This document shows, piece by piece, positions 1 to 7,062 of a stretch of DNA of 64,000 nt. How positions within the stretch are numbered: position 1 is the stretch's first letter; every line of letters starts with the position of its first letter. The notes under the pieces were generated by a model. It did no database searches. It saw nothing but the letters and a program-made list of their open reading frames with translations, and was not told the origin of the DNA. A program made the position numbers and the translations under genes. This stretch comes from an uncultured Clostridia bacterium (GTDB lineage Bacteria; Bacillota; Clostridia; Christensenellales; Borkfalkiaceae): contig CALVHH010000006.1 in the NCBI GenBank assembly GCA_944327465.1, positions 1 through 64,000 of the forward strand, given 5' to 3'.

Positions 1-160
1 TTCGGGTTCGGGCTCGGGCTCGGGTTCGGGCTCGGGTTCGGGCTCGGGTTCGGGTTCGGGCTCGGGTTCGGGCTCGGGTTCGGGCTCGGGTTCGGGCTCG
101 GGTTCGGGCTCGGGTTCGGGCTCGGGCTCGGGTTCGGGTTCTGGCTCGGGCTCGGGTTCG
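1..160. repeat. Hexanucleotide tandem repeat encoding (Pro-Glu)n
   Basis: GGGTTC and GGGCTC units alternate in near-perfect register for about 160 bases and continue past the left edge. The third codon position changes (GAA/GAG), while Pro-Glu is kept. In-frame gain or loss of units would change spacer length without a frameshift. Confidence 0.9.
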
Positions 161-366
161 GGTTTGACGGGGGTCTGACCTTCCCCTCCGCCGGGCTTGG
201 TGCCGTCGCCGACGCCCGTCTGACCGCCGGAAGTGTCCGTGGTCTGACCGGACTCATTGCCCCCGGCGCAGCCCGAGCAGCTGTTGCAGCCCGAAGCGCA
301 TGCCGAAAGCGACACGACGCACGCCGTGAGCACCGCAAGCAGACAGACAAAAATTTTCCTTTTCAT
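1..366 (-). CDS. Putative lipoprotein with Pro-Glu repeat (partial, runs off left edge)
   Basis: The start is an ATG at 364-366 on the minus strand, and the frame stays open to base 1, so the C-terminus is missing. The N-terminus has basic residues (MKRK), a hydrophobic stretch and a lipobox ending SLSAC (Cys23), which predicts a lipid-anchored surface protein. A Cys/Gly/Ser-rich linker follows (GCNSCSGCAGG), then a Gly/Thr-rich linker, and from about residue 70 a long Pro-Glu dipeptide repeat encoded by GGGTTC/GGGCTC hexamers read in reverse. Such rigid charged spacers usually hold a distal domain away from the membrane, but that domain lies outside the window, so function is unknown. The AT-rich region upstream holds its promoter and many DnaA-box-like sites. 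Confidence 0.75.
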   Translation of the reverse strand, partial: MKRKIFVCLLAVLTACVVSLSACASGCNSCSGCAGGNESGQTTDTSGGQTGVGDGTKPGGGEGQTPVKPEPEPEPEPEPEPEPEPEPEPEPEPEPEPEPEPEPEPEPEPEPEPEPEPEPEPE

Positions 367-528
367 TACTTCTCGCTCCTTTGCTGTTAAAACATGTTAA
401 TTATAAACATATTTTTATATATTCTATCATATATTCATTCAAAAGGCAAAGCTTTGAACGCACCCGCTCGGCAGAAATTTTTTCACCCGCGCGCGCCATT
501 AAACTTTTTGCGCACAAGTTTTATGCAA

Positions 529-774
529 TTGTTGATAACTTTATTCATCCCCAACGCATATGCAGCGCAAAATAAGTAAAATCATTGAAGAATTTGCATG
601 ATTCTGAATTAATTGTTGATAACTTTTTGAAAAACATACATTTTTTATACTGTCAACAGCGCCCGATGTGCATAACTTTTTGTGCATAACCCCAAAGTTA
701 TAAACTTTTCGGGGCATTTTAAGGCGGGTTATCGACAATTTTGCGCACAATGCGCCGTGTAAAATGTCGATAAC
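529..774. other. Cluster of DnaA-box-like motifs in a 427-bp intergenic region
   Basis: The gap 367-793 has no convincing gene and is AT-rich. It contains TGTGCATAAC at 667-676 and 681-690, which fit the relaxed DnaA box TTATNCACA read in reverse. One-mismatch relatives are TGTTGATAAC at 530-539 and 614-623, TGTCGATAAC at 765-774, and the reverse form GTTATCGACA at 728-737. Six related sites in about 245 bp is more than chance in GC-rich DNA. This could be a DnaA-binding cluster (origin-like, titration or regulatory). No dnaA, dnaN or other origin neighbour is present, so an origin call is not justified. Confidence 0.45.
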
Positions 775-793
775 AATTTTATGCATGCGGCGG

Positions 794-3574
794 TCATGTG
801 CGTATGCGCACCGTACTGCCGGCCGTGCGCGTCTTGGTGACGACTATCTGCCTGTCGATGCGCTCCTTGAGCTCGGCGACGTGCGAGATGATGCCCACAA
901 GCCTGTCGCCTTCGGCGAGCGACAGCAGCGTCTGAATGGCTTGCTCGAGGGAGTTTTCGTCGAGCGAGCCGAAGCCTTCGTCTACGAACATGGTGTCCAG
1001 CTTTATTCCGCCCGCTTCTGCCTGGACGACGTCCGAAAGCCCGAGCGCGAGGGAGAGCGAAGCCTTGAACGATTCGCCGCCCGAAAGCGACTTGACGCTG
1101 CGCTCGGCGCCGCTGTAGCGGTCGAAGACGTGCAGCTCCAGCCCGCTCCGGCTGCGCAAATCGCCCGCGGAGGCTGCGCGGACGAGCTCGTACTGCCCGC
1201 CGCTCATCTTTAAAAGGCGTAAATTCGCCTTGGCGATTATGCGATCGAAGTAGAAGGTCTGCACGTAAGTTTCAAGCATAATTTTTTCCCTGCCGGGCAC
1301 CGCGCCGTTGGCGGTGTTTGAAAGATCGCGCACGACGGCATAGTTTTCTTCTGCCCCCGCAAGCTCTTGTATGCCGCGGTCGACGTCGCCGCGGGCACGG
1401 GTATTTATGAGTATGCGCGAGCGCACCTCGTCCATGCGCGTGCGCAGTTCGGCAAGCTCCCTTTCCGCAGCCGCCGAAGCTTCGGCGGCTGCCGCGCCGT
1501 CTACGGCGCGGCTGTCCGCAAGGAGCGACGAAAGATTTTTCACCCTGCCTTCAGCCTCTGCCGCGGCGATGGCGCGCTCGCCGCGCTCGCGCTCGGCGGA
1601 CTTTACGGCGGCGGCGTATTCATCGGTCTTTGCCCTGAGCTTTTCCGCGGCGGCGTGCATCTCCTGCGAGGTGGCGAACGGCAGCCCTTCGGCGAGCGAA
1701 GCGCACCTCGACTCGCACGATTTTTCTTCCGCAAGGGCGGCGGCGAGCCTGTCGCTCAAACTGCCGCGCTCCACGGCGGCGCGCTGCAGCGCGCTTTCGG
1801 CGGCGGATATTTCGCCTTCGAGCTCTTCGCGCCTGCGCACGTTTGCCCTGCACACTTCAATTAGTTCATTTGCCCTTTTAACGCCCTCCGCGCACCCCGC
1901 AGCGAGCGCGGGCAGGCTGTCGGCAAGCGTCGAAGGCTCAACGCCTGCGGCGAGCGAAGCTCGGGCGAGCTCTTCGCGCACGGATTCGAGGCGGGTGCGG
2001 GTCTGAGCGGCGGCGCGGGCGGCGGCTTCGCAGTCGCCGCGCAGCTTTTCATAGTCAGATTTGAGCTCGTCCACGCGCTGCTGCGTGACCGTTTCCCCCG
2101 AAATATGCGCGGGCGAAGGGTGCGAAAGCGAGCCGCAGACGGGGCAGGGCACGCCCTGTTCGAGAGTGGCGGCGAGCACGCCCGCCTGATTTTTTAAAAA
2201 CGCGTCGTAGGCGGCGGCATACTTTGCCCCCGCCGCGTTCAGCGCCGATCGCAGCTCGTTGAACGCCGCCTGCTCGCGCACGAGCGACGAGTCGAGTTCT
2301 TGCCCTTCGCCGAAGCGGCGCGAAAGGTCGTCAATCGCCTTTGAACGCTCCTGCGCCGCGGCGAGCGCCGACTGCGCGGCGACGAGCTCTGCCTTTGCCC
2401 CTTCGAGCGAGGCGTGCGCAGTGCGCAGTTGCCTCAATTTTTCTTCGAGCCCCGCCGCTTCCGCCGCGGCGGCGGCAGACGATCCTTCGAGCCCCGAACG
2501 CACTTTGGCTGCAGCCGAGAGCGCGGCGCGGGCGCCGTCGAGGTCGGCATACCGCGGCTCGAGCTCGCCGTACTGCGCGACGACTATGAGCTCGGCGGCG
2601 TTTTCTTCGGCGCGGGCAGCCAGCTCCTTTGCGGCGGCATCTGCCCTTTCGGCATGTGCGGCGGCTGCCGCCAGCTGCTCACGGGCGGCGGCGAGGTCGC
2701 CGTGCAATTTTTGCAGGCGGGTCCATTCGGCGACGTCGGCATCGGCTGCTCTCTTTAATTTTTCAAGCGCGGCGAACCGTTCGTTGAGCGCGGCAAGGGC
2801 GACTTCATCGGCGGATATCATGCCGTCTGCCGCCCTGAGCGCCGCCGCGGCGGCTTCGCCGGTGCAGCCGTTTGGGGATACGGCGGCAAGTATATCGGCA
2901 TACGCGCCCTCCGCATCGCACCCCGGTGGGCACTCCACCGCAGCCACTCTGTCGGCAAGTCGTTCGCGCACGGCGCGGCAGTCGGCGAGGGCGGCATTTG
3001 CCAGAGCGCGAAGCTCGTCCTGCAGCGCCTTGAACCGCGCCGTGCCGAATATGTCGCGGAATATCTTTTGCCGCTCCTCGGTGCCGGCATTGAGAAGGCG
3101 CAAAAAATCGCCCTGGGCTATCATGGCTATCTGCATGAACTGCCCGCGGTTGACGCCGAGTATTTCGCATATCTTTTTATCCACGTCGGCGCGGCGGACC
3201 ATGACGCTGCCGTCGGGCAGCGTCAGCTCTGCTTCCGCCTTGCGCTCGGTAAAGCCTTCGCCCCGCTTTGAAGGGCGCATATATGCGGGGTTGCGCCTGA
3301 TCGTGTACTCCCTGCCGCCGTTTGAAAAGACGAGAGTGACCTGTGTGGGAGTTTCGGGCGAAGCGTACTGCGAGCGCAGCTCGCCCACTTCGCGCATCGC
3401 GCCGCTCGGCTCGCCGTACAGCGCAAAGGTTATGGCGTCGAATATGGTGGTCTTGCCCGCGCCCGTATCGCCCGTGATGAGGTACAGCCCGCGCTCGCCC
3501 AGCTTTGTCATGTCTATGCATACTTCGCCCGCGTACGGTCCGAACGCCGACATCTTCAATTGCAGCGGTCTCAT
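794..3574 (-). CDS. sbcC: SbcC, Rad50-type ATPase subunit of the SbcCD nuclease
   Basis: 926 residues, the usual size for SbcC. The N-terminal half-ATPase has Walker A GDTGAGKTT at residues 35-43. Two very Ala/Glu-rich coiled-coil arms flank a zinc-hook CPVCG near residue 453. The C-terminal half-ATPase carries the signature SLSGGESFKASL and a Walker B region ending MFVDEGFGSLDE. With SbcD it forms the Mre11/Rad50-like complex that cuts hairpins, cruciforms and protein-blocked DNA ends in the cytoplasm. Its ATG overlaps the sbcD stop by 4 bp, so the two are translationally coupled. The DNA here is strongly GC-biased, producing long spurious frames on the other strand. Confidence 0.97.
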   Translation of the reverse strand: MRPLQLKMSAFGPYAGEVCIDMTKLGERGLYLITGDTGAGKTTIFDAITFALYGEPSGAMREVGELRSQYASPETPTQVTLVFSNGGREYTIRRNPAYMRPSKRGEGFTERKAEAELTLPDGSVMVRRADVDKKICEILGVNRGQFMQIAMIAQGDFLRLLNAGTEERQKIFRDIFGTARFKALQDELRALANAALADCRAVRERLADRVAAVECPPGCDAEGAYADILAAVSPNGCTGEAAAAALRAADGMISADEVALAALNERFAALEKLKRAADADVAEWTRLQKLHGDLAAAREQLAAAAAHAERADAAAKELAARAEENAAELIVVAQYGELEPRYADLDGARAALSAAAKVRSGLEGSSAAAAAEAAGLEEKLRQLRTAHASLEGAKAELVAAQSALAAAQERSKAIDDLSRRFGEGQELDSSLVREQAAFNELRSALNAAGAKYAAAYDAFLKNQAGVLAATLEQGVPCPVCGSLSHPSPAHISGETVTQQRVDELKSDYEKLRGDCEAAARAAAQTRTRLESVREELARASLAAGVEPSTLADSLPALAAGCAEGVKRANELIEVCRANVRRREELEGEISAAESALQRAAVERGSLSDRLAAALAEEKSCESRCASLAEGLPFATSQEMHAAAEKLRAKTDEYAAAVKSAERERGERAIAAAEAEGRVKNLSSLLADSRAVDGAAAAEASAAAERELAELRTRMDEVRSRILINTRARGDVDRGIQELAGAEENYAVVRDLSNTANGAVPGREKIMLETYVQTFYFDRIIAKANLRLLKMSGGQYELVRAASAGDLRSRSGLELHVFDRYSGAERSVKSLSGGESFKASLSLALGLSDVVQAEAGGIKLDTMFVDEGFGSLDENSLEQAIQTLLSLAEGDRLVGIISHVAELKERIDRQIVVTKTRTAGSTVRIRT

Positions 3575-4704
3575 TGCCCTTCACCCCCTATGCCGTCCAT
3601 TATTTGCGTTAATATAGCTTCTGTGCGCTCGGTCATCTGTCTGCCGTTCTGCCTGAAGTATAGCTCTTTGAAGAGCTCCAATGGCGACTTGCCGCGGACG
3701 TCGCCCGCCTCGCCCGCATCCACGGCGGCGCGGGTGCGGGCGTTGTCGTACTCCATCGCCATTATGTTGGGAAAGAAGAAGCGCAGCTTAGCCATGCCTT
3801 CGGGGATGTCCTCCTCGTCGGTGAGAATGACCTTGTAATAGTCGTCCTGTGAAAGATTTTTCAGCGACTGTGCAGAAGTGACCTGAAGATATTCGCCCTT
3901 CAACACCTTCCAGTCGCGGCGGGGAATTAGGGGCAGCACATCGAAGAAAGCCTGACCCGAGGCGTCCAGCGTGACTTCGGTGACGCTCTTTTTGTGAGAG
4001 GCTTCGGAAAAGGAATATTTGAGCGGCGTGCCGCAGTAGCGGGCGTTTTTTGCCACGTTCTGCGGTCCGTGGATGTGGCCGAGCGCCACATAGTTGAAAT
4101 CCTTGAACACGTCGGCGTCGACGTTGTCCGTGCCGCCGACGGAGAGCTCCTCGCTTTCGCAGCGCGAAGCGCCCGTAACGAACTGGTGGGCGACGAGCAC
4201 GTTGCGGGCGCCGAAGTCGATGCCCGCGCGGGCTATGGCGACCTCCACCGCACGGGTGTAGCCGGATATCTGCTCTTCGGGGAAGCAGTGCGAAACCACT
4301 GCCGGCTTTATGAAGGGCAGCAGATAAAAGTTGACCGTGCCGTATTCATCGGCTATGGGGACTTTTGTCATTTCGCCGCCGTACGAGGGGGCTATGTACA
4401 CGCCGCTGCCCTCCATGAGGCGGGCGGCAAAGGACAGGCGGTCGGACGAGTCGTGATTGCCGCCCGCGACGAGCACTTTTATGCCCATGCCGGTGAGCGA
4501 ACACAAAAAGCCGTCGAACAGCTTTACCGCCTCGACGGGGGGCACGGGTCTATCGTAGACGTCGCCGGCTATGACCACCGCGGCGGGGCGGCGCTCTGCC
4601 GCCATTTGGCAAATTTTGCCGAGGATGTATTGCTGGTCTTCGAGCATGGAAAATTCGTTGACCCGCTTGCCGAGGTGCAGGTCGGATAGATGGAAAAATT
4701 TCAT
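3571..4704 (-). CDS. sbcD: SbcD, Mre11-type nuclease subunit of SbcCD
   Basis: Metallophosphoesterase starting MKFFHLSDLHLGK. Metal-binding motifs are DLHLGK, GDVYDRP, GNHDSSDR and GHIHGP in the expected order, followed by the capping/SbcC-binding region; about 377 residues. I chose the ATG at 4704 rather than an upstream frame extension because homologues begin at this motif. A TATAAT box lies at 4711-4716 with TTGAAA 17 bp upstream, which puts transcription start at about the ATG itself. No Shine-Dalgarno is present, so the mRNA is probably leaderless. It is first gene of the sbcD-sbcC operon. Confidence 0.96.
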   Translation of the reverse strand: MKFFHLSDLHLGKRVNEFSMLEDQQYILGKICQMAAERRPAAVVIAGDVYDRPVPPVEAVKLFDGFLCSLTGMGIKVLVAGGNHDSSDRLSFAARLMEGSGVYIAPSYGGEMTKVPIADEYGTVNFYLLPFIKPAVVSHCFPEEQISGYTRAVEVAIARAGIDFGARNVLVAHQFVTGASRCESEELSVGGTDNVDADVFKDFNYVALGHIHGPQNVAKNARYCGTPLKYSFSEASHKKSVTEVTLDASGQAFFDVLPLIPRRDWKVLKGEYLQVTSAQSLKNLSQDDYYKVILTDEEDIPEGMAKLRFFFPNIMAMEYDNARTRAAVDAGEAGDVRGKSPLELFKELYFRQNGRQMTERTEAILTQIMDGIGGEGQ

Positions 4705-4710
4705 ACCGAT

Positions 4711-4739
4711 ATTATAACACACCACCGCCCCCTTTTCAA
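4711..4739 (-). promoter_or_regulatory. sbcDC promoter, apparently leaderless
   Basis: On the minus strand, TTGAAA (4734-4739), a 17-bp spacer and TATAAT (4711-4716) precede the sbcD ATG (4704) by only six bases. This is a near-consensus sigma-A promoter with no room for a ribosome site. Confidence 0.75.
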
Positions 4740-4784
4740 CGGCATAGCGGGCAAACATGCAAAATTATATGTGCCCGCCCCGCA

Positions 4785-4813
4785 TTGACATTTTGCCGCG
4801 TTTGCATTATATT
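4785..4813 (+). promoter_or_regulatory. Promoter of the pRiA4b ORF-3-like gene
   Basis: TTGACA at 4785-4790, a 17-bp spacer and TATATT at 4808-4813. GGAGG at 4854-4858 lies seven bases before the ATG at 4866. Confidence 0.75.
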
Positions 4814-4865
4814 ATATATAGTGTATATTCGCACACACGGCAAGGCGCCGTGCGGAGGACTGAAC

Positions 4866-5342
4866 ATGAAAAATTATGTGCTCAAGGTCAGGCTGAAGGA
4901 CACCGATATATGGCGGACGCTGGCCATACCCGCCGACTGCGGATTTTTTGATTTGCACGAGGCGATCCAGACGGCGTTCGGCTGGGCGGATTTTTATTAC
5001 CACGAGTTTACGGCGGGCGGAACGACGATAGCCGACGACGCCAACGAGGAGCCCGACCTGCTGCCCGAAAAGTTCCGCTATGAATACGAGGCGAACCTTG
5101 AATTCTTTTTGAAGAACGTAAAGAGCATGACGTATGTCTACGACCTGGAACAGCCCTGGGTGCACGAAGTTGAGATAGAGGGCGTGCTGGAAGAGGGCTT
5201 CGACATACCCGTGCTGCTGGACGGCGGCGGCAGGATGATAGAAGAGATAGTGCTGGACGACTGCGAGACAAGCGTGGATACGGGCGCTCCTTTGAACAAG
5301 GAGACGATAAACGCCATGCTTGCCGAAATGTTTGTGCCATGA
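4866..5342 (+). CDS. pRiA4b ORF-3-like family protein
   Basis: 158 residues from MKNYVLKVRLKD. The pattern IWRTLAIPADCGFFDLHEAIQTAFGW followed shortly by a His (YYHEF) is split here only by my quoting; it is the hallmark of the plasmid pRiA4b ORF-3-like family (PF07929): a strand, IWR, then a conserved DLH-IQ-AFGW helix. The C-terminal half is acidic with no catalytic motif I recognise. The family is common on chromosomes and in passenger regions of some insertion sequences; biochemical function is unknown. The start is set by GGAGG at 4854-4858; longer upstream forms would include the promoter. It is monocistronic, with its own promoter and a fresh promoter for the next gene right after its stop. 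Confidence 0.8.
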   Translation: MKNYVLKVRLKDTDIWRTLAIPADCGFFDLHEAIQTAFGWADFYYHEFTAGGTTIADDANEEPDLLPEKFRYEYEANLEFFLKNVKSMTYVYDLEQPWVHEVEIEGVLEEGFDIPVLLDGGGRMIEEIVLDDCETSVDTGAPLNKETINAMLAEMFVP

Positions 5343-5353
5343 AACGCACCGCA

Positions 5354-5382
5354 TTGACAAGCTGACGGCGGCGAAGTATAAT
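5354..5382 (+). promoter_or_regulatory. Consensus promoter of the L-serine dehydratase gene
   Basis: TTGACA (5354-5359), 17-bp spacer, TATAAT (5377-5382): a perfect sigma-A consensus. GAGGGAG at 5401-5407 precedes the ATG at 5411. Confidence 0.85.
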
Positions 5383-5410
5383 ATAGCCGAATAAATTTGC
5401 GAGGGAGAGT

Positions 5411-6637
5411 ATGCAATCGCTCAGAGAGCTCTATAAAACAGGACGCGGACCTTCGAGTTCGCACACGATGGGCCCCGAGAGGGCGGCGAATTTAATGAAG
5501 AGCCGCTATAAGGACGCCGATAAGTTCGTGGTGACGCTGTACGGGTCGCTGGCTTCGACGGGCAAGGGGCACAACACCGATGACGTACTCAAAAAGACGT
5601 TTGCGCCCACGGAGTGCGAGGTGGCGTTCGACTTTGAAACGCCCTGCCCCGTGCACCCGAACACGCTGGACATTGCGGCGATGAAAGAGGGCGAACGCAT
5701 CGCCCTGACGCGCTTTTACAGCGTGGGCGGCGGCACAATAAAGATAGAGGGCGAGCCCGACGCCAACACGGGCATAGACAACGCCGTATATGCGCTGAGC
5801 ACTTACGACGACATTTCGGCATACTGCCAAAACCGCAACATAAGGCTGTGGCAGTACGTTGTGCAGTGCGAAGGCGAGGGCATACTCGGCTATCTGCAGG
5901 ACATATGGACGAGCATGCAGAGCGCCATCCACGACGGGCTGACTACATCGGGCGTGCTGCCCGGCTGTTTGGGCACCCAGCGCAGGGCGCAAAAGCTGTA
6001 CAACCAGCGGCACATAGACGAGAGCGCACAGACGAGAGAGAACAGGCTGGTGTGCTCGTACGCGTTTGCCGTAAGCGAACAGAACGCGGCGGGCGGGATA
6101 ATAGTCACCGCGCCCACCTGCGGCAGCTGCGGCGTTGTGCCCAGCGTTTTGAAGTATATGCAGCAATCGCGCGGGTTCAGCGACGAGCAGATAGTGCACG
6201 CGCTTGCCACCGGCGGACTGATCGGCAACATAATAAAGACAAACGCTTCGATATCGGGCGCCGAGTGCGGCTGCCAGGCAGAGATAGGTTCTGCCTGCTC
6301 GATGGCGGCGGCTGCGCTGGGCGAACTGTTCGGAATGGGGCTGGAACAGATAGAGTACGCGGCGGAAGTGGCGATGGAGCACCACCTGGGGCTGACCTGC
6401 GACCCCATTGCAGGCCTGGTGCAGATACCCTGCATCGAGCGCAACGCCGTCGCAGCGATGAGGGCGATAAACGCGCTTTCGCTGGCAAACTTTCTTGCGG
6501 ACAGCAGAAAGATCAGTTTTGACCTGATAGTAAAGACGATGTACAACACCGGGCGCGACCTTTTGAACAGCTACCGCGAAACTTCTTCGGGCGGGCTGGC
6601 AAAGTATTACCCCGTGGATAAACTGCACTTTGAATGA
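5411..6637 (+). CDS. sdaA: L-serine ammonia-lyase (dehydratase), iron-sulfur dependent, single chain
   Basis: Converts L-serine to pyruvate and ammonia in the cytoplasm using a [4Fe-4S] cluster. The N-terminal (beta) part has GPSSSHTMGPERAA near residue 13. The C-terminal (alpha) part has the cysteines expected for the cluster: TAPTCGSCG, SGAECGCQAEIGSACSM and LTCDPIAGLVQIPC. At 408 residues it is a compact fused form, not the two-subunit sdaAA/sdaAB type. It has a perfect consensus promoter and a good ribosome site, and a strong hairpin follows the stop, so it is probably transcribed alone. The oxygen-sensitive cluster fits an anaerobe. Confidence 0.93.
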   Translation: MQSLRELYKTGRGPSSSHTMGPERAANLMKSRYKDADKFVVTLYGSLASTGKGHNTDDVLKKTFAPTECEVAFDFETPCPVHPNTLDIAAMKEGERIALTRFYSVGGGTIKIEGEPDANTGIDNAVYALSTYDDISAYCQNRNIRLWQYVVQCEGEGILGYLQDIWTSMQSAIHDGLTTSGVLPGCLGTQRRAQKLYNQRHIDESAQTRENRLVCSYAFAVSEQNAAGGIIVTAPTCGSCGVVPSVLKYMQQSRGFSDEQIVHALATGGLIGNIIKTNASISGAECGCQAEIGSACSMAAAALGELFGMGLEQIEYAAEVAMEHHLGLTCDPIAGLVQIPCIERNAVAAMRAINALSLANFLADSRKISFDLIVKTMYNTGRDLLNSYRETSSGGLAKYYPVDKLHFE

Positions 6638-6640
6638 CGG

Positions 6641-6681
6641 GAATGCGGCGGGGACGGCTGAAAGCCGTCCCCGCCGCATTC
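6641..6681 (+). terminator. Hairpin after L-serine dehydratase
   Basis: Nineteen-base arms (6641-6659 and 6663-6681) pair perfectly around a GAA loop. No U-tract follows. Confidence 0.6.
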
Positions 6682-6770
6682 AACTCCGCAGATAAACAAA
6701 AAAACGGCGCGGGGGAGCGGGCGAAAAATTTTGGTCCGCACCCCCTATTTTCTTGACCCGCAGCGTATGA

Positions 6771-6813
6771 TATTATAAAATATAATAAATTAGCGCAGGT
6801 TAATAAACTGCGC
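6771..6813 (+). promoter_or_regulatory. feoAB promoter region with two palindromes
   Basis: TTGACC at 6753-6758 may be the -35; AT-rich TATAAA/TATAAT sequences follow at 6774-6786. A palindrome TATTAT-N5-ATAATA lies at 6771-6787. A second, GCGCAGGTT-AAT-AAACTGCGC (6793-6813), has arms pairing except at one position. Either could be a metal-repressor operator, or the second a leader hairpin just before the feoA ribosome site (GGGAG). Neither matches a classic Fur box. Confidence 0.4.
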
Positions 6814-6825
6814 GGGAGTGTTTAT

Positions 6826-7062
6826 ATGAAACTTAATGAGGCGGTCAAGGGCGGCGAGTATATCGTTCAGGCGATAGACCTGCCCTTTGAAATGCAGCGC
6901 CGGCTTGAGGCGCTGGGCATGACGGACAGCGCCCGCATAAGCGTTTTGAACTGCAAGGGCGGCGGAATACTCATAATAAAGCTGCGCGGCACGCGCTTTG
7001 CGCTGGGGAAGAATATTACGCAGAACATTGAAGTGAGGGCAGACAATGAATGCGGGCAATGA
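6826..7062 (+). CDS. feoA: FeoA, ferrous iron transport accessory protein
   Basis: 78-residue SH3-like protein. The sequence MKLNEAVKGGEYIV...LEALGMTDSARISV...IIKLRGTRFALGKNIT is the family pattern, including the RLEALGM and ALGKNI motifs. FeoA acts at the cytoplasmic face with FeoB to regulate Fe2+ uptake. The ATG follows GGGAG. The last 17 bases overlap the start of feoB, so the genes are translationally coupled. Confidence 0.93.
   Translation: MKLNEAVKGGEYIVQAIDLPFEMQRRLEALGMTDSARISVLNCKGGGILIIKLRGTRFALGKNITQNIEVRADNECGQ

Noticed and set aside
1..160. CRISPR-like or satellite DNA at the left edge
   Set aside because: The unit is six bases without spacers and reads as Pro-Glu codons in the lipoprotein frame, so it is a coding repeat.
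367..793. Chromosomal origin of replication
   Set aside because: DnaA-box-like sites are present, but there is no dnaA, dnaN, rpmH or strand-switch of genes, and no clear unwinding element. Reported only as a motif cluster.
2259..3617. A 452-codon open frame on the plus strand
   Set aside because: It lies opposite sbcC and is Ser/Ala/Arg-rich low-complexity sequence, as expected from a GC-biased antisense frame. No domain or ribosome site.
4866..5342. Insertion sequence around the pRiA4b ORF-3-like gene
   Set aside because: The family can be a passenger in IS elements, but no transposase, terminal repeats or target duplication are visible.
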